Source: Ricinus communis
Lineage: Eukaryota > Streptophyta > Magnoliopsida > Malpighiales > Euphorbiaceae
Direction: 5' to 3'
DNA: 64,000 nt
Assembly: GCF_019578655.1 (NCBI RefSeq)
Contig: NC_063259.1
Coordinates: 1,662,001-1,726,000 of the forward strand
Positions within the stretch are counted from its first letter, which is position 1. The number at the start of each line of letters is the position of its first letter. A model generated the notes under the pieces. That model ran no database searches. It had not been told where the DNA came from and saw only the letters and a program-made list of their open reading frames with translations. A program made the position numbers and the translations under genes. Positions 22,718 through 33,913 of this stretch are shown here, in pieces.

Positions 22718-24285
22718 ATGTCCACTAGACGAGGATCAGGAGTTTACAAGATGAGGTGGACCGATGGTTCCTCTTCCTCTCGATCCTTAGGCACTGCATC
22801 AACTAGTTCATGCCTAGTTATACCACCGCAGCGCCATAGATTCCTACTTTTCCAAGGGCAGCCCACCTTCGAGCAGAGATACCAGTTGATGAGGCACAAA
22901 GATTTGGGAAAGGGGCATAGCATAGACTGGCCAGCACTAGAGATAGTCGGACTTGCAGCTACAGTCTGCCGATACCTTGAGACGCCCCCGTTTCAGCATT
23001 TCCTTTGAGATAGTTGAGCCGACATATAGGGAGTTGATGGTGGAGTTTGCTAGCACTTTCTTTCTACAGAGCCAGTTGCGAGACTTTCAGCAACCGAATG
23101 CTATTAGTTTCAGACTAGCATAGCAGACTTTCACGATGAGTGTACAACAGTTGGGGTACACTTGGGTTTGTGGACTGACGAGGATGTAGCTGGGGAGGTA
23201 TATAGTCACTGCATACACACGCCTAGTGTGTCATATCCGCAAATGTGGGTTGAGATTTCTGATGAAGCTGAGGGGTACAGTGCCAGCCAGTCCAAGGAGT
23301 CTAACTTGCCTGACGCACTACGGTACTTGCATGCATTGCTGACTAGGACCATCACTGGCAGGGGAGACAGCTGTGGTGTAATGACCCAGCCGGACCTGTT
23401 TATACTTTACAGCATGCACCAGCGCTAGTTAGTCGACATGGGATACTTGTTGGCCAGACAGATCAGTGCCTTTTGCAATAACTTAAAGAAGATATTTTTC
23501 TATTTTCGGACTCACATTACTCGACTGGCTAGGAGCTTAGGGGTTTTGGAGGAGGCAATACCACATGTGATAGAGCTGGGGGTGATGGAGACTTTGGGAC
23601 TTCCCTAGTTGGTTAGTATGGGGATGGTGACTCGTAGGTAGGGTCCGCTAGGACTAGAGTATAGACTGAGGAGTGCTCTCTTGGTAGCACGCAGAGAGGA
23701 GCGACCTGCCCCACGAGTCCCTGGTACATAGGATGTTCCACCTCCTTCTGGTCTTCTTCAGCTGTACTAGGAGTCTCTGCTATTGAGTTTATAGAGCTGC
23801 AGCTTAGAGTGTAGAGGTTGGAAAAGGAGCAGCAGCAGCACTTCATTCGATAAGAGGCTTTTCAGCAGGACCTTTTACAGCGTCAGGCTGAGTTTTAGAG
23901 CCAGATGATGGCCCAATTTGAGAGGCAAAGGGCTATGCTTCAGGCCTTGATTAAGCAGGGAGGTAGGTTAGAGGCCTCTATGGCCCTTGATATTTTTGAT
24001 GATATTTTTACTACAGATTATGCCCTTGCTAGTCCACGGGGCCGGGTTCCAGTACAGAGCCATTTTGACATCCCTTTAGCGGATGATCCAGCTGACCCTT
24101 CTTTTCCGAGTGAGCATCCTCCAGAGCAGCCTGACGAGCCTCCTACCGACGTTGTTCCTGCTGACCCACCAGCTCCTGCAGGTGACACTACTTCTGACCC
24201 TCAGCGAGCAGCCACTCCTCCACCACAGACCAGCCAATGCCCTGATATCACTGATGATGCACCTCTTTTCTCTCCGGAGCCATAG
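22718..24285 (+). pseudogene. Athila-A env-like third ORF, broken
   Basis: This is the extra ORF found after pol in Athila elements, often called env-like; its product is not established. It begins MSTRRGSGVYKMRWTDGSSS at 22718. Recognisable stretches are QRHRFLLFQGQPTFEQRYQLMRH, LEIVGLAATVCRYLETPPF, then WTDEDVAGEVYSHCIHTPS, LPDALRYLHALLTRTITGRGDS and a C-terminal acidic Pro-rich tail (23905-24285, ending TDDAPLFSPEP). Several stops (for example 23006, 23426, 23608) and at least one frame change before 23905 disrupt it. No signal peptide or transmembrane segment is evident, so an envelope role cannot be argued from this copy. Confidence 0.75.
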
Positions 24286-25754
24286 TCAGGGCAGTATTAG
24301 TTTCTTTTCCCTTTTTCATTTCTTATATTATTTTTTTATACACTGGGGACAGTGTATCCTTCAAGTGTGGAGTGGGTAATAGTTATATACACTTGTTTTC
24401 TTGTATATATAATTTGAATCCTTCTTTAGTGTATATATCGCATTTCATTTATTCCATCTCAGTTATTTGTTTATTCTTTGTGCAATTTTTTTGTAAGATT
24501 TTGAAAATTTTTCACTTTGTTTTGATGCTCTTACTGTTGACTTGCTTTTGAGATCCTGTTTATGTCCATGTGATCGGGTAAAACTAATAGTGTTGAGTTT
24601 TGTGAAAGAATGTAAGTTATTTTGTTTGAGTTTTGCACTAAGTTGCTTTGGTTTATTTAATTCTGTTTTGATGACTTTTGTTTGGAACATACTCAAAAAG
24701 CACACTTGTGAGAAATTGAGCCTCAATTGTAAGCATACACTTTATATGCTTTTATTTATTACTTGTTGAGAGTGCCAATTATTGTCTTTACTTTTAGAAC
24801 TTGCTCGATAATGCTTATGAGGGCCACAAGGAGAGTTTAACACTTTGGTATAATAGAGGCACTTAGGTTTTTCATTCTAGCCAAATAGCCTTTATTCGTT
24901 TATTGATTCAGTAGATAACCCCTTCTTTCATCATTTCTACCATATTTCATTACCACTTAGTTTTATTCTGCTTTGGATTATGATTTTGCATATGAGTTTT
25001 TCTTTATTGGGAATTTTTGTTTTGGGAATAACGTTGGAAACTTGTAGTAGCTTCCATCAATCCAAAAGAAATTCACTCTATTATGTGAATGTTTCTTCCC
25101 TTATATATATATAAAAAAAAGAAGAAGAAAAGAAAAAAAAACAATAAGAAGAATAAGAGGGAAGGGTGATGAAAAGAAAGAAAGTCAGTGAGCTAATTGC
25201 TTAATTGCTTTTGGGAGTTTACATTTTGACTTGATTCCTATTTCCCACCTTGGACTACGGTTCATTGTTCATTCCTTGTGATTATTGTGGCTTGTGTGCA
25301 GGTCATTTATCTCATTGCAGAACACCATAGGTTCAACTCTTACCAAATTTACCTACCCCTACCTAATCCCCATTGCAACTCTTATAAAGACCTCTTGACA
25401 TGGTTGTTGATTCTCCATAAGTGGTAGGAGTAGGATTTAAGAGCAAGCATATAGTAACTAAGGCAGTATTTGATGCATTGAGCGATTAAACACTACCCTT
25501 TAAACACTTTGAGTGATTTAAAGTGAATCTTATGAGGAATTGATTCTAAATAATTTTGTTGAGATAGTATTTTGTGAATCATTGGCATCTTGGTTGTGAT
25601 ACTTGAATTGATTGCTTTGTTTCTTTTAGTTTGACTTACGCTTGTTAAGGATATGTGCAGGGGCTCTCTAGCTTATTTATCAGTTTAAGTGTTGTTCCTT
25701 AGTGGTTTATTTTCCTTATTTTACTTTTGAATGCTTGAGGACAAGCAATGAGCT
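24286..25754 (+). other. Athila-A 3' untranslated spacer
   Basis: The stretch is T-rich non-coding DNA between the env-like ORF and the polypurine tract, with a purine-rich low-complexity run at about 25107-25170 preceded by 'tatatatata'. A typical 'tgcttgaggacaagcaatg' motif, common near the 3' end of Athila elements, lies at 25732-25750. Frames at 24463-24769 on both strands look like chance. Confidence 0.6.
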
Positions 25755-25769
25755 AAGTGTAGGGTGATT
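25755..25769 (+). other. Polypurine tract of Athila-A
   Basis: 'aagtgtagggtgattt' directly precedes the 3' LTR start TGATGTGCG. This matches the Athila consensus type 'aagtgtggggtgattt'. It primes plus-strand DNA synthesis. Confidence 0.75.
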
Positions 25770-27234
25770 TGATGTGCGTAAAATACACACATCTAAATGG
25801 GGTTTTTAAGGCTGATTTTATGTACATTTGGATGTGAATTGGTCCCAACACTCACCCTATGCGTCTATTTATGTGCATTAGGTCCAAAAGAAGTCAAAGA
25901 ATGATAAAGGGAAGAATTGGAGCAGAATTGGACATCAAAGTTGCCGAAACAAGTCAAGTTCGTGCATGAGGATGCTGAACACGACCGTGTTGGTTTTAAC
26001 ACTGGCCGTGTTCCCAACACAGGCAACAAAACGGGCTGCGTTGGGTGCATTTGACAACAGGAGAAAAAAGCATTGAGGAGCACGATCACAAAGAGTAACA
26101 TATCCATCGGCAAGGGGCCGTGTTCCCAACACGCCCACCAATACCAGGCCGTGTTCCCAACACGGGCATCAACACGGCCATGTTCGCGGCAGCTGGACAA
26201 ATTAATTTAAAAAGAAAGAAAAGAGAAAAATTGGAAGCAAGGAGGGTTAGAACGTCCCAAACTCATCTTTTTCTCTCTCTAAGGGTTTTCTGAGCTGGAA
26301 CTAAGGAAAAAAGAGACTTGGACCAAGGTTTCAATTGGATTCTCTTCGAAGATTGAAGATTGGCGAGGATCGTCGATTGGTTTCAATCCGAGTAAGAGGA
26401 ACAGGAATCGATCCAAGATTGGGCAAGAGGAATTGGAGCTGTTTACTCTTATCCAAGGGTGTATTCGGGTTTCTCTACCTTTACTCATTTTTGTAATTGA
26501 ATTCTTATGGGTTTTGATAATGAACATGATTAGCTCAACTTGTTAACCCATTGGGGTTCTTTATCTAGGGATTTCTTGTACGTAACTTTTGAATTGAATG
26601 TATTGATTGTCAATATTAGTTTGCAATGGAAGTACTTATTGATTTGTTCTTCATATCTTGTTGAATGAATTTTGAAATTTGAATGTTCTTGAGAAAGATG
26701 TTTTAGGTTTGGATTGTCCTTTGCAACCTAGAATTGAATTCGCCTAGAGATAGGGTGTTCGTTCTACCGGATTGAGAATTAACAACTCTCAATACTGTTA
26801 AATGGTACATAATGCTAATTTGGATAATTAGAGTTAGGAAGAGATTTCAACCTAATTAATCTAAGTTAAGATGTTAGTGTCCTTGAGAAAGGCGTTAATT
26901 GCGTAGAGATTTCCCCATGAAAATTGAATTCAATCAATCAATTCCACCTTTAGTTTCCATTCCCTAGAGACAAGAATTCCCAAGGGGTTATTCCTTTACT
27001 TGAATTAATCCTTCCCTAGTAGCTGTAGTTAGACAATAATTAGAGTAGCTATTAGTTAATTTAGGAATTATTCGTCAACGCCATTTTTTTAGATTAGATA
27101 ATAGAGAAGATTGAGTAGGTTTAGGTTCACACGTTCTTTGGGGAATACGACACTTGGTACTCGCTGTTAGCTATACTCCACCGATAGGTACACTTCCTTA
27201 GGTCGTAGTCTTGCTTTAAGATTTACCGCTATCA
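25770..27234 (+). repeat. Athila-A 3' LTR
   Basis: 1465 bases from TGATGTGCG to CGCTATCA, collinear with the 5' LTR over its full length. Differences are mainly transitions. In the ~220 bases from 26495 onward I count about ten differences from the 5' copy. It is followed by TTCAC, the right target duplication. Confidence 0.92.
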
Positions 27235-27239
27235 TTCAC

Positions 27240-27998
27240 CACTTTGGGGTAAGGCAAATAGCTAGATTTATAGAAAGGAACCTGATTTCCAGATACAGGG
27301 TCCCATATCATGTCGTGATGGATAACAGGGTACAGTTCATGAGTGAGACAGTAGACCTGCTAATGGAATACAAGATCGAGCATCATAGATCTTCTCCGTA
27401 TAGACCTTAGGCGAATGGAGCGGTAATCAACCAACAAGAATCTGAAGAAAATACTTTCAAAGATGGTATGGAATCATAAGGATTAGTCCTTTCGATTACC
27501 CTTTGCCCTTTGGGGATATCGAACAACTGAACGGACATTGACTCAACAAATGCCATACTCTTTAGTTTATAGGACTAAAACAGGTTTGCGAGTTGAGTTA
27601 GAGTTAAAGTCTTTGAGAGTTGTATTCGAGGCTGAAATACCAAAACATCGGTGGGTTGAGCAAAGGTACCAGCAATTGGCTTTGGTTGATGAAAAAAGGA
27701 TAAAAGCCTTATACCACATGCAGTTCTATCAGGAAAAGTATAGGTAGGGCATTTAATAAGAAAGTAAAGCTAATAAAGATTATAGCTGGCGATCTAGTAT
27801 TGAAGTATACAAGACCTACTGCATTTGACCCGAGAGGGAAGTTCGGTCGAACTATGAAGGCCCATACTTAGTAAAGGAGATCCTACCTAGAGGTGCTGCT
27901 AAGATCCCAGACCTGGAGGGGAACAAGTTCACTGAGCCAATCAACACAGATCATCTCAAGAATTGCGTGCTCGTAAATTTTGACAAATTAGGAGCAGC
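27240..27998 (+). pseudogene. Tat-1 integrase, C-terminal part
   Basis: This directly continues the core cut at 14389: IARFIERNLISRYRVPYHVVMDNRVQF holds the second catalytic Asp, and SSPYRP stop ANGAV the region of the third acid, whose Glu is not visible here because the sequence reads V-I-N. After a shift comes LTQQMPYSLVYRTKTGLRVE and a conserved helix RWVEQRYQQLALVDEKRIKALYHMQFYQEKYR (27538-27747). The tail ends KFTEPINTDHLKNCVLV, the usual Tat integrase end. The reading runs within about 30 bases of the 3' LTR, so the 3' untranslated region expected in this lineage is missing. Confidence 0.8.
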
Positions 27999-30356
27999 TG
28001 TCAACACCCCTTTTCTATAGATATAGAGGGAAAAATGGAAAGCCCAATTGATGAGAGTTACTATTTTTTTAGGTCTCGATAGGCAAACAACAAATGAATC
28101 TGAGGCTGGGATCGAGGTTAATCCAGTTGAAATTAGCTTTTTAAAATCAATTTGGACCTAATTGTTAGAAAAATTAAATTTGAGGGTCAAAATGATAATT
28201 TTTACAAAATTAGGGACTAAACTGCAAACTTTAAAACTTCCTCTATAGAGCCAATGGACTCTATGAAGATCCCATCAGCTCTATATAGAGCCAATCGATT
28301 ATTTATAGAATCGATTAGATTTTGACTCCCCAACATTGTTTTTCGAACGATTTTACGTTAAGATATAGATTCTAAAAGGTTTTCTTAATGATAATCATTT
28401 TTTTATCGATAACTTTTCAAATTTTAAATAAATAAATAGGATATTTATCAATATTTCTTAGGATTTATCCCTTTCTCTAGGTTTTCCTTTGAAATCCTAC
28501 CTCTATAAATAGTAGAGTTGTTTAGGGTTTCAAGAGAGGAGGCAAGAATTAAGATTCGACCATAAGTAAAAATAAAAGAGACACACATCAAAAAAACTTG
28601 AGGGTGATAACTTGAGGGTTTCCTATCCGATCTTCGATTCAACTGCATCCTTATCACCTGAGACCTGCAGATCCAAAATCCACAGTGACAACTTGAGAGT
28701 TTCTTTAATCACACATTCACTATCATTATAAAATCGGTTCTTTCATTCTTTTTGTTATCTTTTGATTATTTGTTTTTAGAAACATGATTAGAATTTTGAT
28801 TTATGATAATTATTGATTAATTAGGTTTTTGATGAATAGGCATGATTATTGGATTTGATTATGATAATAAGAACTTAGGGTTTCAAAATATGATATTTTG
28901 TCAATTAGGATTTTAGATCTAATAAGAAACATGCTATACGATTAATATTTAGATTTATTTTTCAATTATGATTAGGTAATTAAGCATGTTAAATATGATT
29001 TTCTTGATTGATTCTACCATCTATTAATTTACTGCACTTATGGTTTTGATGTTTCAATTGATTTCTATCCCTTTTATTTTTAATATTTTTATCTTATTTT
29101 TCTTTCCTTCTAATCGATCTTTATGTCTATGCATTAAAATTCAGCTTTAGGGATGCGAAATTGTATTGATGAATAATCAAAATCAACTTGGAAACCCTAG
29201 AGCTGATCAGCTTAGCACAGAGCCAATTGGCTTTGCGGTGAGCCGATCGGCTCTACACATGGAGCCAATCGATCGTTCGAGCTAGCCTCAAATTCTTTTA
29301 TTTCTTTAACGATTTTGGATGTATTTTAGCTTATGTATAGGTTTTTAGGTCTTTTCCTTTTTGCAAACGTACTTGTAGGCAGGTTATAATAATTGGGTTT
29401 TACTTTCTACTTTATTTTGATTATTGTATGCTTATTAAATATGTGATTACATGATTGATTAAGTAAAATGGGCCACAAAGACTTAGGGCTAAAAGATGAT
29501 CCAACATGAATTTGGTTGTCTAATAAGCTAATCAACTTTAACTAGGTCGAAAACCCTAAAAACTAAATAGATTTAGTGGGCTTTGGCATGCTTAGTTAGG
29601 GCTTGGACTAAATTAGAATTAGGATCACATTGAATGGACCTCATCATAATAAGTAGTCCATTAGGTCTAAAGGCTAAAAATCAAAAGCATAACATATAAT
29701 TGGGCTAGACTAGGTGGGCTATATTGACTAGTAAATTAGGCTAACTATTCTAATATGGGATGGGCTTGAAAAAAATGGGCTAGACTTATGTGTGTTATGT
29801 GTATTATTTGGTATGCATGTGTATAAATTACTTGCATTTATAGGGACAATTTGTTAAACAATAAAATTGAAGACTAATATGCATAAATAAGGAAGTTGGC
29901 TTCCAGATCCATCTCTAGACTCTGTGGCGTAAGCTTCCTAATGGAATCTGAGAAACGCCACTCATTAGTAAAAGTGTCACGGTGATAACTGAGTGGCGAC
30001 TCCCGTCTCTGCATTAGTCTTAGTGACTAGTTGGCATGTTCCCGATTAGGTTGAAAAGCCTTATAGTGTTTGCATTTATAGAGACTAATTTGTTAAACTG
30101 TAAAATTAAGGACTAATATACACAAATAAGGAAGTTTTTTTCTAGATCCATCTCTGGACTCTATAGCGTAAGCTTCCTTATGGATTCTAAGAAATGATAC
30201 TCATTAATAAAAGTGTCCCGGTGATTACCCGGCTGGCGAATCCCATCTCCGTGCTAGTCTTAGTGACTAGTTAACGAGTTTCCAATTAGGTTGAAAAGCG
30301 TTATAGTGCCGTAGTGGCTAAAGACACTTGGGTGCGAGCCTGAACCGCCGCCCACA
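27999..30356 (+). repeat. Tat-1 3' LTR with internal duplication
   Basis: It starts TGTCAACACC and ends CCGCCCACA, collinear with the 5' LTR: TATA box at 28504-28511, perfect palindrome GAGCCGATCGGCTC at 29240-29253, then the 'ggatccatctct' block. The block from 29832 to 30069 is repeated at 30070-30306, which accounts for most of the excess length over the 5' LTR. No clear polypurine tract precedes it (upstream 'aaattaggagcagc'). Confidence 0.85.
29832..30306 (+). repeat. Tandem duplication (~238 bp x2) inside Tat-1 3' LTR
   Basis: 'ttgcatttatag' starts both copies at 29832 and 30070. Each contains 'aaggaagtt', 'ccatctct', 'gcgtaagcttcct' and 'agtgactagtt'. The copies have diverged visibly, so the event is not recent. 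The 5' LTR has a single copy. Confidence 0.75.
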
Positions 30357-30652
30357 CAATCCATATACAAAATAACTATAAACCACCACTGTACCAACTA
30401 AAAGCACCCCATCACCCTCAAGTCATTATACCCACTTTCAAACTAGGCCAATCCCAAGAATGCAAACCCCGTTTTGCACACTAAGAGATTCTATCTTTTA
30501 GGTATCTCAAAGAGGTCCAGGAGTTCTTCGAAGTCCATTTGGTGTCATAGCAGACAAGAGAGCCCTCCACCACTCAAAGTTCCACTTCTCACCATATTGA
30601 CATTGACATTACTTTTAGTTTTATTTCATGCTTTCAATATCTTGCTTTTTAC
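30357..30652. other. Unassigned stretch right of Tat-1
   Basis: Short, C-rich at first ('caccactgtaccaactaaaagcacccc'), then T-rich; no element or gene recognised. A small frame at 30474-30680 has no support. Confidence 0.3.
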
Positions 30653-31190
30653 TTCAGTAAAAAAACTGCCAGTTTATTGATGGAATTTTCTATCGATAAT
30701 GGAAGGCAAACCGTTGGTAAACACAAATATCGACATACTAGTATCATAAATAATCTATTGGTAATTTTATTATCGATAATAATTTACCGACAAAAAACTG
30801 AGCCGTCGGTAAATTAATGATGACAACGACCGTCGCTAATTTGTTAGAAAGGCTATCAATAAAGTTTGTTCCTTTTTGTTCATTGGAGACAATTTACCAA
30901 CGAAAATGTTGTTGGAATCCATCAGTCAATTGGACATTTAGCGACGATTTCTTTTGATGGTAAACCATTGGTACTTAATTATAATTCTTTTTAAAAAAAT
31001 GTTCAAAAGCATCAGTAATCCATAGATAAATTATTGGTACCTATGACAATAATTTCGTAGGTAATCCGTCGGTAAGTTGCTGATTTTAATTTTAAGTACA
31101 CCTGAATAGTTAATTGTATATTAGAAAAGAAAATTAGAAAAGTAAACAAGTGTGTGAGATATAAATATTACAATGATAAAAAAAGATGGT
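30653..31190 (-). mobile_element. CACTA terminal fragment
   Basis: It is collinear with the left end of the CACTA element at 57672-58210: 'aaaaaactgccagttta', then repeated words such as 'ttaccgacaaaaaactg' and 'cgtcggtaaatt', and the later 'taagtacacctgaatagttaattgtatatta'. The terminal CACTA itself is degraded (reads 'ttcag'). It carries subterminal binding-site-like repeats but no coding sequence, and stops at about 31190. Strand is set by analogy with the transposase orientation of the larger copy. Confidence 0.75.
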
Positions 31191-31227
31191 AAATGCAATC
31201 ACTTGGGATAGGCTCTAAAAAAGCCAC

Positions 31228-32600
31228 GTTCATAGCATGACCCCATTGAGTAGTTCATATGGAATTTACCCCAAGTGTGTATGGACAATACTGTTGTAAC
31301 AATCATGTATGACAAGATCCTTAGACTTGAAATAATAGTGTATTATCTTATTTAAGGATTACTACACTTTGATACTATCGTATGTCCTCCTATCCATAGA
31401 GCTCAAGGGATAGTCATTGGGTATAGTAAGAGTCATATGAAGATAATAAGTTATCAATAAAGAATTTATTTCCCAAGGTAATATGTCATGGACCTTATTT
31501 TGATGATTCTTGATATGCTTTAACATGGAAATCCTTCTCCAAGGTTGTATGAATGAAGATTATGAAAAGTGTTTCATAGATCTTATTTAAGATGTTATAT
31601 GCAATTATCAAGAACAAATATGATTGGTTCAATTGTAGAGTTGACACTTGCATCCATACTCTAAGAATCAATTGGTATAAAATTACAACTAAATGATTGA
31701 ATTACACTGTATGATTATTCACTTAAAAGGTTGGTTAAAATACTTTAATCATTCCCACACATTTGGGTGGTCATGATGCATCGCTAGATGCCAATCTTGA
31801 TATATAAATATGGATAAAGTTATATTAGAGAATTAACATTGAATTAAAGGAGTTTGATTCATAATCCATATTCATTGCCAATATGTTAGGAACCTTTTGA
31901 TTTGGATCACACACAAATAGGCTTTAAGTGAGGATTAAAATGAGGCTTTAAGCATTAGGCTTAAGCTCATATATATTCGGCCTAATTAAAGGTTAATTAA
32001 ATAAGAACTAATGGGCCTTGTACAATGGGCCTATGATGGGTTTCATATCCATGGATTAGTTCTTATATTAATTAAAGTTCATTTAGGATAACAAAGCCTA
32101 ACTCCTAACCCTTTAAGGACTTTGATTAAAAGGCCAAATATATAGAAAGACATATGTATAGGGTGGCAAGGTATTATGATTGATGTCTTTGATGAGAAAA
32201 ATGTTTTCTTGAGTATAATAACCTCGGTAAATCAATCAATAAGATTAATTGATTCATCTTCCTTACTTGGAACTAGCATTCAATCTCCAACATCTCTTCT
32301 TAATCTCCTAAAAGTGGTTTAGTGAGATCTTTGCTTAGAAGCTTGTGTGGATCACCAAAAGAGGTTGGTTAATTGAGTAGCTTTAAAGTGCTTCAATCAT
32401 CCTTGAAGAATCAAGAATCAACAAAAATAGAAGCACTCCTTGGAATTAGCGACACACACCCTTTCTAAGCCTTTCTCCATCTTTTGCTTGGTTTATGTAT
32501 TATGACTACTTTACATCAATAAGATCCTTGGTGAGAATTGAAAATTTTTTAAATTGCTTTTGTTGCACCTTTCCTTATGTTTTAATATCAGTTCCCAATA
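31228..32600 (+). mobile_element. Copia-1 5' LTR, right 1.4 kb
   Basis: It is homologous to 40445-40602 at its start and, reversed, to the LTR at 52914-56158 through to the end 'ttcccaata' at 32600. Landmarks are 'ccttagacttgaaataatagtgtatt', 'tcatattcattgccaatatgttaggaacc' (where a solo LTR sits in the other copy), 'aaggccaaatatataga' (TATA-like, about 32132) and 'ccttggtgagaattgaaa'. The left 400 bases or so are missing next to the CACTA fragment. The Tat-2 fragment follows immediately. Confidence 0.75.
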
Positions 32601-32639
32601 GAAAGTACTTGAGTAATGATGTTGCAATCTAAGGGAACA

Positions 32640-33913
32640 GGCCCTAGCAGTTGGGTCATGAAAGATGTGTAATCAATCCTCCTTGACCTGATGATGAGCT
32701 CCTCAAGGTCATCATACCCCTCAAGACATTCTGCAAGCTCCTCGTCAGTTAAGTCTACTATCTAGAACATGGATAGAGAAGGAGAAAGAGCACTCGGTGC
32801 CAACTAGGTCCCCTTTCCTAGTCGTAAATCCACTCACCCAAGTACCACACCTAGCAAGCTGGACCAACGAGGAGTATCCTTCTATGCTTAATATTTGGAG
32901 TAGGTAGCATATAGAGATCCCAATAATGGTGGTCCCCGAGCCAATCACTGCAAATTTAGAGATACAAAGATAAGTTATCAAACTTTGAAAATTATAAATT
33001 GAATTAATATATCTTTCTTTTACCTAATCCTAGGACAAGGAATTGATCCACATGCAGTGCACATGGACTTGCACCTGTTACAAGGAGGCGCTCCTACTCG
33101 AGCCCTAGAAACTCAGGTGGGGGAAAGCCCGAGAATTGCTGATAGGCTAAGAACCTACCAAAAGACCAATCTCTAAGGCCCACACCTGCAGTTAAACAAT
33201 CAGTGATCAATGTGCAAATAAAAAAAAAGAATGCACAGCAAAATGGAAGACTTACATGACTGGCGTGCCAGAAACCATAGAGCCTCTTGCTCACGCAGAG
33301 TGTAATGTCCATCTGCTGGTACGAATATGCAAGTACAACAGATTCCCAATTATATAAAAAGACTGGGTCTAGGTCTCTAAAAGGGGCCAGATAATGTAAG
33401 TTCAATGAATTTCTTGAATTGCAGAACATGGTGGTCCCAAACAACTAGATAAAGAAGGCTCGGGTCATCTAATCAACCTTCATAGTAGAGCGACGAGTGA
33501 ACCCTCTATAGTGAAGACGAATTCTCCAAGCACCGAGTGTTCTTGCACGTAGGCAAGAAACCCAACAAGTCGATGATGTAATGGTCCCGAGCATCAAACC
33601 TTTGATCATGAATGGCATCATGAAAAGGCGCGGGCTAAAAAGTTTATCCTTGTACGGAGAGGGCGAGGGAAGATAAGGTCAAATCTCCCACTAGTGTGTG
33701 GAAAGTGTTAGTAGTATGCATCCACCTCTCAAGTAGTGTAGACTGAGTTGTTGTCCGTCCTCCCGGTGGTAAAGGGTAAGGTGGTAGCGAACCGATGAAA
33801 CCCGATGTCCCCGATCTAAGCCTGGATAGAGCTATGTAGCTTCTCGAACCATTCTCGATCACCGTAAAAGTTCCCGGCGAACCTAATTGATACGGTGTCG
33901 CTTTGAAAAGCAT
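32640..33913 (-). pseudogene. Antisense ORF remnant with plant-mobile-domain-like motif
   Basis: On the minus strand the first segment (33913-33644) includes LLERWMHTTNTFHTLVGDLTL, resembling the plant mobile domain pattern 'LVERWRPETHTFHLP.GE.TVTL'. Later segments (33444-33094 and 32981-32745) hold DHHVLQFKKFIELTL-like and FGRFLAYQQFSG sequence. Two intron-like gaps fit: an acceptor 'tttaactgcag' just before 'gtgtgggcc' (near 33188), and a donor 'gtaaaagaaag' (near 33025) with an acceptor 'aatttgcag' (near 32950). Some Tat-lineage elements are known to carry an antisense extra ORF with this domain between pol and the 3' LTR, which is where this lies. Frame changes show it is inactive. The domain match is by eye and moderate. 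Confidence 0.5.

Larger units (their letters stand above)
14395..27234 (+). mobile_element. Athila-A: Ty3/gypsy Athila retrotransposon inside Tat-1 integrase
   Basis: This is a complete-length, 12.84 kb element with paired LTRs of 1464 and 1465 bases, both TG...CA. It has a tRNA-Asp primer site, gag, protease, RT, RNase H, integrase, a long spacer, an env-like ORF and a polypurine tract. The interrupted integrase of Tat-1 can be followed on both sides, so the insertion is later than Tat-1. The two LTRs differ by roughly 4-5 percent in stretches compared by eye, and gag-pol carries several frameshifts and about ten in-frame stops, so it is not autonomous now. The Athila lineage is identified by the D-L-G-A-S protease site, the primer site and the third ORF. 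Confidence 0.92.
3831..30356 (+). mobile_element. Tat-1: Ty3/gypsy Tat-lineage retrotransposon, split by two insertions
   Basis: The span runs from a 5' LTR (3831-6053) to a 3' LTR (27999-30356) in the same orientation. The internal order is primer site, gag, protease, G-patch-like motif, reverse transcriptase, RNase H, second RNase H, integrase. The second RNase H and the tRNA-Arg primer site are marks of the Tat lineage (Tat/Retand/Ogre). Removing the foldback insert (11368-13757) and Athila-A (14395-27234) leaves about 11.3 kb. All coding regions are broken. Possible flanking duplications are TAATT (3826-3830) and CAATC (30357-30361), which match only if two C-to-T changes are allowed, so the shared origin of the two LTRs is likely but not proven by the duplication. 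Confidence 0.85.

Noticed and set aside
22718..24285. A true viral envelope gene
   Set aside because: No signal peptide, glycosylation-rich ectodomain or transmembrane helix visible; it is the usual third ORF of Athila elements, of unknown function.
24463..24769. Opposite-strand frames of 75-87 residues
   Set aside because: Low complexity, in the 3' untranslated spacer of Athila-A, no homology recognised.
33094..33444. A functional host gene on the minus strand
   Set aside because: Frames are interrupted and the segment lies between retrotransposon landmarks; more likely an antisense ORF remnant of Tat-2.
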